Assembly (NCBI RefSeq): GCF_029760915.1
Contig: NZ_CP121685.1
Location: 372,001-436,000 of the forward strand
Direction: 5' to 3'
Source of the DNA: Olleya sp. YS
GTDB lineage: Bacteria; Bacteroidota; Bacteroidia; Flavobacteriales; Flavobacteriaceae
DNA length: 64,000 nucleotides
Every line of letters starts with the position of its first letter. The first letter of the stretch is position 1. Below the pieces are notes generated by a model. It made no database searches. It saw only the letters and a program-made list of their open reading frames with translations, and was not told the DNA's origin. Below, piece by piece: positions 24,136-32,777 of the stretch. The position numbers and the translations under genes were made by a program.

Positions 24136-24744
24136 ATGGTTTTTTACGGAACTAAAGCAACAACATTAAAAGAAGGACAACTTATAAATGTACAATGTCC
24201 AAATTGCGAAGAAGGACGCTCTATGCGATATGGCATTTACGGAAAATATGCTTACCTCTATTGGATTCCAATGTTTCCTGTAGGTAAAGAAAATTATTTA
24301 GAGTGTAATCAATGTAAACGTACATACGATTTAAAAGAATTACCAAACGAAATAAAGCAAAAATTTGAACTTGAAAAATCTGGTGCTAGTTACCCTATTT
24401 GGTATTTTAGCGGTTTGGCTGTTTTAGCTATACTTGTAGCTACCGCTTTTTACTTAAGCAAAAAAGATGCTGAAAATGATAAACGCTATATCCAAGAGCC
24501 TTTAGTTGGTGATGTGTATTCTGTTGAGACTTCACAAAAAGGATTTTATAGCTCTATGAAAGTTTCTGAAGTAACTGCTGACAGTATTTTTGTAATTTAT
24601 AATGATTATGAGATTGACAAAAAATCTAAGATTTATAAAATAGATAAAATTGAAAATTATACCACTGAAAGAGGTGGTTTTTCTAAAGCAGAGATTAAAT
24701 CTCTTTTTGATGAAAACGTTATTTTTGAAGTAGATAGAGACTAA
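24136..24744 (+). CDS. Zinc-ribbon, single-helix membrane protein of unknown function
   Basis: A 202-residue protein. An N-terminal zinc-ribbon-like module has CPNC (about residues 22-25) and CNQC (about 57-60) separated by the aromatic YLYWIPMFPVGKENY. One membrane helix follows (YFSGLAVLAILVATAFYL, about 94-111), then a soluble beta-rich domain to the end. The family is unnamed to me; the ribbon plus anchor layout is common in Bacteroidota. It is 10 nt upstream of coaD and probably co-transcribed. Confidence 0.7.
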   Translation: MVFYGTKATTLKEGQLINVQCPNCEEGRSMRYGIYGKYAYLYWIPMFPVGKENYLECNQCKRTYDLKELPNEIKQKFELEKSGASYPIWYFSGLAVLAILVATAFYLSKKDAENDKRYIQEPLVGDVYSVETSQKGFYSSMKVSEVTADSIFVIYNDYEIDKKSKIYKIDKIENYTTERGGFSKAEIKSLFDENVIFEVDRD

Positions 24745-24754
24745 ATACTAAATT

Positions 24755-25210
24755 ATGAGACGTGCACTTTTTCCTGGATCTTTTGATCCAATTACTTTAG
24801 GACATTACGATATTATACAACGAGGTGTTAAACTTTTTGATGAAGTAATTGTAGCAATAGGTATTAATGCAGATAAAAAATACATGTTCTCTCTAGAAGA
24901 AAGACAACGTTTTTTAGAAGACGCATTTAAAGATGAACCAAAAGTAAAAATAGTGACATATCAAGGATTAACCATTGACTTTTGTAGAGAAATTAATGCT
25001 GAATTTATTTTACGTGGTTTACGTAATCCTGCTGATTTTGAATTTGAAAAAGCTATAGCACATACCAATAGAAAACTATCCAAAATTGAAACTGTGTTTT
25101 TACTGACTGCAGCTAAAACCAGTTTTATTTCTTCATCCATTGTTAGAGATGTTATTAGAAATAATGGTGACTATACCGTTTTAGTACCTGATAGTGTTCG
25201 AGTGAAGTAA
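24755..25210 (+). CDS. coaD: Phosphopantetheine adenylyltransferase
   Basis: A 151-residue nucleotidyltransferase for the penultimate step of coenzyme A synthesis. RALFPGSFDPITLGHYDIIQ carries the TxGH signature, YQGLTIDFCREINAEFILRG (about 69-88) binds pantetheine, RNPADFEFEKAIAHTNRKL follows, and KTSFISSSIVRDVIRNNGD (about 123-141) holds the ISSS motif. Length is typical. Confidence 0.96.
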   Translation: MRRALFPGSFDPITLGHYDIIQRGVKLFDEVIVAIGINADKKYMFSLEERQRFLEDAFKDEPKVKIVTYQGLTIDFCREINAEFILRGLRNPADFEFEKAIAHTNRKLSKIETVFLLTAAKTSFISSSIVRDVIRNNGDYTVLVPDSVRVK

Positions 25211-25284
25211 TAGTTAATAGTTAAACTTTATATACTTCAAACTTTAAACACTCTTAACTTTAAGTACTTACAACTTTGAAATAC

Positions 25285-26907
25285 TTAGAACTTATACTCA
25301 GAGATTGGTTTTGGAAATTTTTCAGGGTCTTCTGCTAAATGATACCTTGGATCGTCAATAGCTTCAATAACCACTTCTCTAAATTTTGGACTTGCTTTGT
25401 ATAACAAGATTTTACAGTCTTCACTTAGATGTTTTAGTCTAATTTGCTTGCCTTCAGCTTCGTATTTTTCGACTAAATTAAAAATGGCTTCTAATGCAGA
25501 ATGATCACTGACTCTAGATTCAACAAAATCAATTTCTACTTTATCAGGATCGTTTTTAGCATCAAACTTATCGTTAAACGCTTGAATACTTCCAAAAAAT
25601 AATGGTCCCCATATTTCGTACACTTTAGTTCCATCCTCTTTTACACGTTTTCTAGCTCTAATACGCTTTGCGTTTTCCCAAGAAAACACCAATGCACTAA
25701 CTATTACACCAGCTATAACTGCTATAGCTAAATCAAAAACAACGGTTAAACCAGACACTAAAACTAAAACAAAAACATCTGCTTTTGGTATTTTATTCAT
25801 GATTCTAAAACTAGACCATGCAAACGTTCCAATTACAACCATAAACATCACTCCTACTAATGCTGCAATTGGTACTTGTTCAATTAGTCCAGATGCAAAT
25901 AGAATAAATGCTAATAAGGCTAATGCTGCTACTAAACCAGACAAACGTCCACGTCCTCCACCTTTTATATTAATTAAAGATTGACCAATCATGGCACATC
26001 CTCCCATTCCGCCAAACAATCCAGTAACAATATTTGCACCACCCTGTGCTAAACATTCTCTGTTGGAATTTCCTCTAGTTTCAGTGATTTCATCCACTAA
26101 ATTTAGAGTCATTAATGACTCTATTAATCCAATAGCTGCTAATATTAATGCATACGGAAAAATGAATTTTAGAGTTTCAAAGTTAAAAGGCACTTTATTA
26201 AAAATATCCCATTGAAATTCTGGGAGTCCACCTTTAAGACCTGCTCCACCACCATCTCTTATAAAACTTCCAACAGTTGCAACATCTAAATTACCTAATA
26301 TAACAATTGCAGATACCACTAAAATAGCAATTAAAGCTTCTGGTAATTTTTTAGTTAGTTTAGGTAACCCAAACATAATTAACATAGTTAAGGCTACCAA
26401 ACCTATCATTATCCATAATTCTGATCCTTGCATCCATACTTTTGTAGCTCCTACTGTCTCTTTAAACATTCCTAATTGCGATAAGAAAATAACTATAGCC
26501 AAACCATTAACAAATCCCATCATTACTGGATGTGGAATTAGCCTAACAAATTTTCCTAGTTTAAAAACACCAGCCAGCATTTGGATGATTCCCATTAAAA
26601 TCACAGTTGCAAATAAGTAATATAAGCCTAATTCTTCACTAGGTTGTCCCATTGCATTACCTTCTGCTACCAAGCTTACCATTACAACTGCTAAAGCGCC
26701 TGTAGCACCACTAATCATTCCTGGACGACCACCAAAAATGGAAGTAATTAATCCAATCATAAATGCTGCATATAATCCAACTAAAGGATCAACTCCTGCA
26801 ACAAATGCAAAAGCAACTGCTTCAGGTACTAAAGCTAAAGCTACTGTTAAACCTGATAAAATATCGTTTTTTGCGTTTGCGGTTTGTCTTCTAAAAAATG
26901 CGGTCAT
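25285..26907 (-). CDS. SulP family inorganic anion transporter
   Basis: A 540-residue transporter with about twelve to fourteen membrane segments in residues 12-420. DILSGLTVALALVPEAVAFA (about 15-34) is the SulP N-terminal helix pair, GMISGATGALAVVMVSLVAE (about 63-82) the substrate-binding region, ECLAQGGANIVTGLFGGMGG (about 283-302) is the conserved central motif. The C-terminal STAS domain (about 440-540) contains VEIDFVESRVSDHSALEAIF. SulP members import sulfate, bicarbonate or other anions; the specific anion is not evident. Confidence 0.92.
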   Translation of the reverse strand: MTAFFRRQTANAKNDILSGLTVALALVPEAVAFAFVAGVDPLVGLYAAFMIGLITSIFGGRPGMISGATGALAVVMVSLVAEGNAMGQPSEELGLYYLFATVILMGIIQMLAGVFKLGKFVRLIPHPVMMGFVNGLAIVIFLSQLGMFKETVGATKVWMQGSELWIMIGLVALTMLIMFGLPKLTKKLPEALIAILVVSAIVILGNLDVATVGSFIRDGGGAGLKGGLPEFQWDIFNKVPFNFETLKFIFPYALILAAIGLIESLMTLNLVDEITETRGNSNRECLAQGGANIVTGLFGGMGGCAMIGQSLINIKGGGRGRLSGLVAALALLAFILFASGLIEQVPIAALVGVMFMVVIGTFAWSSFRIMNKIPKADVFVLVLVSGLTVVFDLAIAVIAGVIVSALVFSWENAKRIRARKRVKEDGTKVYEIWGPLFFGSIQAFNDKFDAKNDPDKVEIDFVESRVSDHSALEAIFNLVEKYEAEGKQIRLKHLSEDCKILLYKASPKFREVVIEAIDDPRYHLAEDPEKFPKPISEYKF

Positions 26908-26925
26908 AGTCTAATTTTCAAGCTG

Positions 26926-26955
26926 CAAAAGTACATTTTATATATAGATTGTCAA
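26926..26955 (-). promoter_or_regulatory. Promoter of the SulP gene
   Basis: Leftward reading: TTG (complement of 26953-26955), 19 nt, then TACTTTTG (complement of 26926-26933), a full flavobacterial -33/-7 match, 18 nt upstream of the ATG at 26907. Confidence 0.75.
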
Positions 26956-26983
26956 ATCAATGTCTATTAATTTAATAGCTAAC

Positions 26984-27015
26984 AAAAAAAGAGCTACAAG
27001 ATTTTTGTAGCTCTT
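26984..27015 (-). terminator. Terminator of the repeat-rich T9SS gene
   Basis: GAGCTACAA (26991-26999) pairs with TTGTAGCTC (27005-27013); leftward the stem is followed by U7 (complement of 26984-26990). It isolates the T9SS gene from the SulP promoter. Confidence 0.9.
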
Positions 27016-27039
27016 AAAATAAATACTCTAAAAAAAAGA

Positions 27040-30000
27040 CTATTTATTCACCACTATTTTTTTAGTGATTGTTCTATATTCAGACTCTAAACTAATTAGG
27101 TACATTCCGCTAGATAATGCATTAGTATTTATGACTGAGGTTCCACCATTTGTATTTAAAATACCACTCATAACTTGTCGTCCACTTGCATCATTAATAG
27201 TGTAATTCATTATTTCATCATCAAATACTTGTATGTCAATATTTAATTCTGAAATTACTGGATTAGGAAATAATTTAATGTCTGTATTTGCATTTGCTTC
27301 AGTAAATGAGTTTTTGAAAGCTTCATAACTATCAAATTCTAATACTGCTGTATTTAAATACTCGCTAATATCCACACGGTTGTTATTAAAGAAATTACTA
27401 ATAAAATTACAGAACCAAGTGTTGTTTATAACTATGTTTATTGCTCCATTAGGATTTAATGATGCACATATGTTATTATCATTAATTAAATTAATAACAT
27501 CAAAACCAGTAGTTGTTCCTGGTACTACCACACTTAAGTCTAAAGTATTTGGATCATAGACTAAACTGTGAATACGATAGAAGCCAGTCGTGCTAATGTC
27601 GAAACTCGGAGTTGCTGAAACATCTAAAACAGTTAATCCAAAAGCGTTAGTCAATACAAATATTTCTGAATAACCATTTGGTACTACCGCATCTTGAAAT
27701 ACAGTAGCGGTAAGATTAGCTGTTCCACCTGAAAGACAATTAATAGGACTTTGAGAATACATGACAGCTGCTTGTGCATTACACTGTTGAGATTCTTCTA
27801 CCATAATTGGTGCTCCTGCAACATCTAAGCTTGCGCAAATCATTCCGCCTCCTTGAAGTAATAATCCATTGACATCAAATCCTGTAGTTTGTCCTGGTAC
27901 AACAATACTTAAATCTAACGTATTTGGATCGTATACTAAACTGTGGATGGTGTAATCTCCTGCTTCGGTCACATCAAAACTTGGTGTGCCTCCTGCGTTT
28001 ACTATTACTAATCCATCGCCTTGAGTTAATACATATATGTTGCTATAGCCTGCTGGTACTATTGCATCTCCATTTGGTGTTGCGCTTATGGTAGCTGTTC
28101 CGTTTACTAATGTCACTGGTGAAGCGTCTGCACTCATTGTACCTGCATTGGCATCGCAAGTCTCTACCATAATTGGTGCTCCTGCAACATCTAAGCTTGC
28201 GCAAATCATTCCGCCTCCTTGAAGTAATAATCCATTCACATCAAATCCTGTAGTTTGTCCTGGTACAACAATGCTTAAATCTAACGTGTTTGGATCGTAT
28301 ACTAAACTGTGAATGGTGTAATCTCCTGCTTCGGTCACATCAAAACTTGGTGTGCCTCCTGCGTTTACTATTACTAATCCATCGCCTTGAGTTAATACAT
28401 ATATGTTGCTATAGCCTGCTGGTACTATTGCATCTCCATTTGGTGTTGCGCTTATGGTAGCTGTTCCGTTTACTAATGTCACTGGTGAAGCGTCTGCACT
28501 CATTGTACCTGCATTGGCATCGCAAGTCTCTACCATAATTGGTGCTCCTGCAACATCTAAGCTTGCGCAAATCATTCCGCCTCCTTGAAGTAATAATCCA
28601 TTGACATCAAATCCTGTAGTTTGTCCTGGTACAACAATGCTTAAATCTAACGTGTTTGGATCGTATACTAAACTGTGAATGGTGTAATCTCCTGCTTCGG
28701 TCACATCAAAACTTGGTGTGCCTCCTGCGTTTACTATTACTAATCCATCGCCTTGAGTTAATACATATATGTTGCTATAGCCTGCTGGTACTATTGCATC
28801 TCCATTTGGTGTTGCGCTTATGGTAGCTGTTCCGTTTAATAATGTCACTGGTGAAGCGTCTGCACTCATTGTGCCTGCATTGGCATCGCAAGTCTCTACC
28901 ATAATTGGTGCGCCTGCAACATCTAAGCTTGCGCAAATCATTCCGCCTCCTTGAAGTAATAATCCATTGACATCAAATCCTGTAGTTTGTCCTGGTACAA
29001 CAATGCTTAAATCTAACGTGTTTGGATCGTATACTAAACTGTGAATGGTGTAATCTCCTGCTTCGGTCACATCAAAACTTGGTGTGCCTCCTGCGTTTAC
29101 TATTACTAATCCATCGCCTTGAGTTAATACATATATGTTGCTATAGCCTGCTGGTACTATTGCATCTCCATTTGGTGTTGCGCTTATGGTAGCTGTTCCG
29201 TTTACCAATGTCACTGGTGAAGCGTCTGCACTCATTGTACCTGCATTGGCATCGCAAGTCTCTACCATAATTGGTGCGCCTGCAACATCTAAGCTTGCGC
29301 AAATCATTCCGCCTCCTTGAAGTAATAATCCATTGACATCAAATCCTGTAGTTTGTCCTGGTACAACAATGCTTAAATCTAACGTGTTTGGATCGTATAC
29401 TAAACTGTGGATGGTGTAATCTCCTGCTTCGGTCACATCAAAACTTGGTGTGCCTCCTGCGTTTACTATTACTAATCCATCGCCTTGAGTTAATACATAT
29501 ATGTTGCTATAGCCTGCTGGTACTATTGCATCTCCATTTGGTGTTGCGCTTATGGTAGCTGTTCCGTTTAATAATGTCACTGGTGAAGCGTCTGCACTCA
29601 TTGTGCCTGCATTGGCATCGCAAGTCTCTACCATAATTGGTGCGCCTGCAACATCTAAGCTTGCGCAAATCATTCCGCCTCCTTGAAGTAATAATCCATT
29701 CACATCAAATCCTGTAGTTTGTCCTGGTACAACAATGCTTAAATCTAACGTGTTTGGATCGTATACTAAACTGTGAATGGTGTAATCTCCTGCTTCGGTC
29801 ACATCAAAACTTGGTGTGCCTCCTGCGTTTACTATTACTAATCCATCGCCTTGAGTTAATACATATATGTTGCTATAGCCTGCTGGTACTATTGCATCTC
29901 CATTTGGTGTTGCACTTATGGTAGCTGTTCCGTTTACTAATGTCACTGGTGAAGCGTCTGCACTCATTGTGCCTGCATTGGCATCGCAAGTCTCTACCAT

Positions 30001-30795
30001 AATTGGTGCTCCTGCAACATCTAAGCTTGCGCAAATCATTCCGCCTCCTTGAAGTAATAATCCATTGACATCAAATCCTGTAGTTTGTCCTGGTACAACA
30101 ATGCTTAAATCTAACGTGTTTGGATCGTATACTAAACTGTGGATGGTGTAATCTCCTGCTTCGGTCACATCAAAACTTGGTGTACCTCCTGCGTTGACTA
30201 TTACTAATCCATCGCCTTGAGTTAATACATATATGTTGCTATAGCCTGCTGGTACTAGTGCATCTCCATTTGGTGTTGCACTTATGGTAGCTGTTCCGTT
30301 TACTAATGTCACTGGTGAAGCGTCTGCACTCATTGTGCCTGCATTGGCATCGCAAGTATTATCACTTAAAGAAAAAGTAACAACTTCTTCATCACACTTA
30401 AATCCAAATGCATAATTAAATTTATATAGCTTAGCCTTAACTTCAAAATTACCTACTCCTAGATTCCAAGCTGTATTTCCTGCTGGGAAAGTATATGGTA
30501 ATTGATTTTCAATTATGTTTATTACTTCACCAGTATCTAAATTAGTAACTCGGTATTTAGCACTTTGAGAGTAACCACTGACATTTAAACTTAAATAAAA
30601 GTTACTTGGTAAATCTCCAATGCTGTAATTCCCGCCATTTTCAAGTGTAGTTATTTCATTACCATTTGAAAATTCAATGTTGTTAATATGACCACATACT
30701 AAGTCATCATTAGCGTAAGATTGAAAGGAAAAAAATAAAGTGAACAAAAATAGGATGGTAGATTTGGGAAGTCGGAAAGTAATTTCTTTTTTCAT
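27040..30795 (-). CDS. Giant secreted repeat protein with T9SS type A sorting domain
   Basis: A 1251-residue exported protein. Signal peptide about residues 1-28 (ILFLFTLFFSFQSYA). Residues 33-145 form an N-terminal module (CGHINNIEFSNG ... YTFPAGNTAWNLGVGNFEVK) homologous to the repeated modules of the neighbour at 32778-35357. Residues 148-1001 are seven nearly identical 122-residue units starting CDANAGTMSADASP; an eighth, diverged unit follows (CNAQAAVMYSQSP, about 1006-1120). The C-terminus from about 1175 is a sorting domain: LFPNPVISELNIDI, SSGMYLISLES and KKIVVNK. It is probably exported by type IX secretion and surface-attached. Function unknown; adhesion is a guess from architecture. 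Confidence 0.88.
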   Translation of the reverse strand: MKKEITFRLPKSTILFLFTLFFSFQSYANDDLVCGHINNIEFSNGNEITTLENGGNYSIGDLPSNFYLSLNVSGYSQSAKYRVTNLDTGEVINIIENQLPYTFPAGNTAWNLGVGNFEVKAKLYKFNYAFGFKCDEEVVTFSLSDNTCDANAGTMSADASPVTLVNGTATISATPNGDALVPAGYSNIYVLTQGDGLVIVNAGGTPSFDVTEAGDYTIHSLVYDPNTLDLSIVVPGQTTGFDVNGLLLQGGGMICASLDVAGAPIMVETCDANAGTMSADASPVTLVNGTATISATPNGDAIVPAGYSNIYVLTQGDGLVIVNAGGTPSFDVTEAGDYTIHSLVYDPNTLDLSIVVPGQTTGFDVNGLLLQGGGMICASLDVAGAPIMVETCDANAGTMSADASPVTLLNGTATISATPNGDAIVPAGYSNIYVLTQGDGLVIVNAGGTPSFDVTEAGDYTIHSLVYDPNTLDLSIVVPGQTTGFDVNGLLLQGGGMICASLDVAGAPIMVETCDANAGTMSADASPVTLVNGTATISATPNGDAIVPAGYSNIYVLTQGDGLVIVNAGGTPSFDVTEAGDYTIHSLVYDPNTLDLSIVVPGQTTGFDVNGLLLQGGGMICASLDVAGAPIMVETCDANAGTMSADASPVTLLNGTATISATPNGDAIVPAGYSNIYVLTQGDGLVIVNAGGTPSFDVTEAGDYTIHSLVYDPNTLDLSIVVPGQTTGFDVNGLLLQGGGMICASLDVAGAPIMVETCDANAGTMSADASPVTLVNGTATISATPNGDAIVPAGYSNIYVLTQGDGLVIVNAGGTPSFDVTEAGDYTIHSLVYDPNTLDLSIVVPGQTTGFDVNGLLLQGGGMICASLDVAGAPIMVETCDANAGTMSADASPVTLVNGTATISATPNGDAIVPAGYSNIYVLTQGDGLVIVNAGGTPSFDVTEAGDYTIHSLVYDPNTLDLSIVVPGQTTGFDVNGLLLQGGGMICASLDVAGAPIMVEESQQCNAQAAVMYSQSPINCLSGGTANLTATVFQDAVVPNGYSEIFVLTNAFGLTVLDVSATPSFDISTTGFYRIHSLVYDPNTLDLSVVVPGTTTGFDVINLINDNNICASLNPNGAINIVINNTWFCNFISNFFNNNRVDISEYLNTAVLEFDSYEAFKNSFTEANANTDIKLFPNPVISELNIDIQVFDDEIMNYTINDASGRQVMSGILNTNGGTSVINTNALSSGMYLISLESEYRTITKKIVVNK
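27793..30354 (-). repeat. Seven tandem 366-bp repeats inside the T9SS gene
   Basis: Seven in-frame units of 366 bp (122 codons) are almost identical at the DNA level. They differ at a few diagnostic sites: TTTACTAAT/TTTAATAAT/TTTACCAAT (Leu-Val against Leu-Leu), CATTGACA/CATTCACA, GTGAATGG/GTGGATGG and GGTGCTCC/GGTGCGCC. The variants are shuffled among units, a mosaic expected from gene conversion or unequal crossover. Copy number is likely to vary between strains and short-read assemblies may miscount it. Confidence 0.95.
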
Positions 30796-30939
30796 CGCTT
30801 TTTTGTTTAATTAATATTCAATAAAGTTAAACAAAATAATCATTGAGATATTCTGTTTAATATATCTTTAACAATTTTAACTTTTGCAACTTGCTGATTT
30901 ACAAGTTTTAAAAACTAACTAAACAACAGCCAATATTAT

Positions 30940-30947
30940 TATATTTG
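30940..30947 (+). promoter_or_regulatory. -7 box of the M14 peptidase gene
   Basis: TATATTTG matches the -7 consensus. It ends 2 nt before an ATG at 30950, which would fall upstream of or at the transcript start, so translation probably begins at 30971 or 30974. Confidence 0.55.
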
Positions 30948-30973
30948 TCATGTTTACACCAAATAAATTAATG

Positions 30974-32710
30974 ATGAAAAAACTTTTTATAATATATCTA
31001 TTTACAATATTCTCTTGTACTAATTCAGCAAAAAAACAATTTGATTTTACTACTGTTTTTGAAAATAGTGAAGGCTTAGAGACTGCTACATATGTTGAAA
31101 CTATTCAGTTTTATCAAAATTTAGCTGATGTATATCCAGAAATCTCTATAGATAGTTTCGGTAAGACCGATTCTGGAAAACCATTACATTTAGTGACTTT
31201 AAATCCTGATAAGAGTTTTGACTTTGATTTATTTAGAGAAGAGAAACGCATCCTATTAATAAATAATGGAATCCATCCAGGAGAGTCTGATGGTATAGAT
31301 GCTACCATGATGCTATTTAGAGATATTGCTAATGGCACTATAAAAATGCCAAAACATACTGTTATTACAACTATTCCTATTTATAATGTTGGAGGTAGTT
31401 TAAATCGAAATTCTGGTACTAGAACCAATCAAAATGGGCCTAAGGCTTATGGATTTAGAGGAAATGCTAGAAACTATGATTTGAATCGAGACTTTATTAA
31501 ATCGGACACCAAAAACGCTAAGACTTTTGCACAAATTTTTCATATGATACAACCAGACGTTTTTATTGATAATCATGTTAGTAATGGTGCAGACTACCAA
31601 TATACGTTAACCCATTTATTCACTCAACATAATAAATTAGGTGGAGCATTGGGTAATTACTTACACACCAAAATACAGCCCAATTTAGAGCAAAAACTTG
31701 CTAATAAAAGCTGGGATATTACACCTTATGTTAATGTATTTAATCAAGTCCCTGAAGCAGGATTTTCTCAATTTATGGATAGTCCAAGGTATTCTACAGG
31801 CTATACTACATTGTTTAATACGTTAGGAATGATGGTAGAAACGCATATGCTAAAACCTTACAAACAACGCGTTGAGGGTACCTATGAGCTAATGATATCC
31901 ATGATAGATATTATTGAAGAAGACCATGACACGATAAAAACACTTCGTGATACTGCTATTGGAGATTTAAAAAACCAAGACACCTATCCTTTAGCTTGGC
32001 AAATAGACACTACACAGACATCGACTTTGCAATTTAAAGGGTTTGAAGGACAAATGATTGATAGTGATATTACAGGAGCAAAACGTTTACAATATGACCC
32101 TACAAAACCGTTTACAAAACCTGTAGTATATCAAAATTACTTTAAGCCTAAAACAGAAGTAACTATTCCTAAAGCTTATATCATTCCTCAAGGTTGGTGG
32201 TCTGTTATTGAGTTATTACAGCTAAATCAAGTTGAGATGAAACCACTTGAGAAAGATTCGACATTTATGGTACAATCTTATAAAATCGATGCTTTTGAGA
32301 CTAGAAATCGAGCTTATGAAGGGCATTATCAACATTACAATACTACTGTAAAGGTTTCTGAAGAAGAAATGACTTTTAAGAAAGGAGATTATATTATTGA
32401 AACTAATCAAAAAGCATTTAGGTATTTACTAGAAACCTTAGAGCCTGAAGCACCTGATTCATTTTTTAATTGGAATTTCTTTGATACCGTTCTTCAGCAA
32501 AAAGAAGGTTTTTCGCCTTATGTATGGGAAGACAAAGCTAAATTACTACTGAATAATCATCCAGAAATCAAGAATGAATTCAACAGGAAAAAAGTAACCG
32601 ACAACAATTTCAAAAATAACTGGTTTGCGCAATTAGATTGGTTGCATAAACAAAGTGATAATTACGAACAAGCGCATTTACAATATCCTATATATCGCAT
32701 AAAACATTAA
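30974..32710 (+). CDS. M14 family zinc carboxypeptidase, probable lipoprotein
   Basis: About 578 residues. I place the start at ATG 30974 (MKKLFIIYLFTIFSCTNS, lipobox IFSC); ATG 30971 and 30950 are in frame. The peptidase domain has zinc ligands in NNGIHPGESDGID (H..E) and VFIDNHVSNGADY (second His), an arginine-rich GFRGNARNYDLNRDFIK for the substrate carboxylate, and the catalytic glutamate in MMVETHMLKPYKQR. A C-terminal domain of about 250 residues of unknown fold follows. It sits between two T9SS cargo genes but is transcribed opposite to both. Confidence 0.87.
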   Translation: MKKLFIIYLFTIFSCTNSAKKQFDFTTVFENSEGLETATYVETIQFYQNLADVYPEISIDSFGKTDSGKPLHLVTLNPDKSFDFDLFREEKRILLINNGIHPGESDGIDATMMLFRDIANGTIKMPKHTVITTIPIYNVGGSLNRNSGTRTNQNGPKAYGFRGNARNYDLNRDFIKSDTKNAKTFAQIFHMIQPDVFIDNHVSNGADYQYTLTHLFTQHNKLGGALGNYLHTKIQPNLEQKLANKSWDITPYVNVFNQVPEAGFSQFMDSPRYSTGYTTLFNTLGMMVETHMLKPYKQRVEGTYELMISMIDIIEEDHDTIKTLRDTAIGDLKNQDTYPLAWQIDTTQTSTLQFKGFEGQMIDSDITGAKRLQYDPTKPFTKPVVYQNYFKPKTEVTIPKAYIIPQGWWSVIELLQLNQVEMKPLEKDSTFMVQSYKIDAFETRNRAYEGHYQHYNTTVKVSEEEMTFKKGDYIIETNQKAFRYLLETLEPEAPDSFFNWNFFDTVLQQKEGFSPYVWEDKAKLLLNNHPEIKNEFNRKKVTDNNFKNNWFAQLDWLHKQSDNYEQAHLQYPIYRIKH

Positions 32711-32729
32711 AACTAATTTACAAAACATA

Positions 32730-32759
32730 AAAAAACCGTTACAATTGTAACGGTTTTTT
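32730..32759. terminator. Bidirectional terminator
   Basis: The perfect palindrome CCGTTACAATTGTAACGG (32736-32753) is flanked by A6 and T6, so it terminates both the M14 peptidase gene and the convergent T9SS gene. Confidence 0.92.
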
Positions 32760-32777
32760 CTTTATTTATTTTAAAGA

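Noticed and set aside
27793-30354. Regularly spaced repeats considered as a CRISPR array
   Set aside because: Repeats are 366 bp, coding and contiguous without unique spacers.
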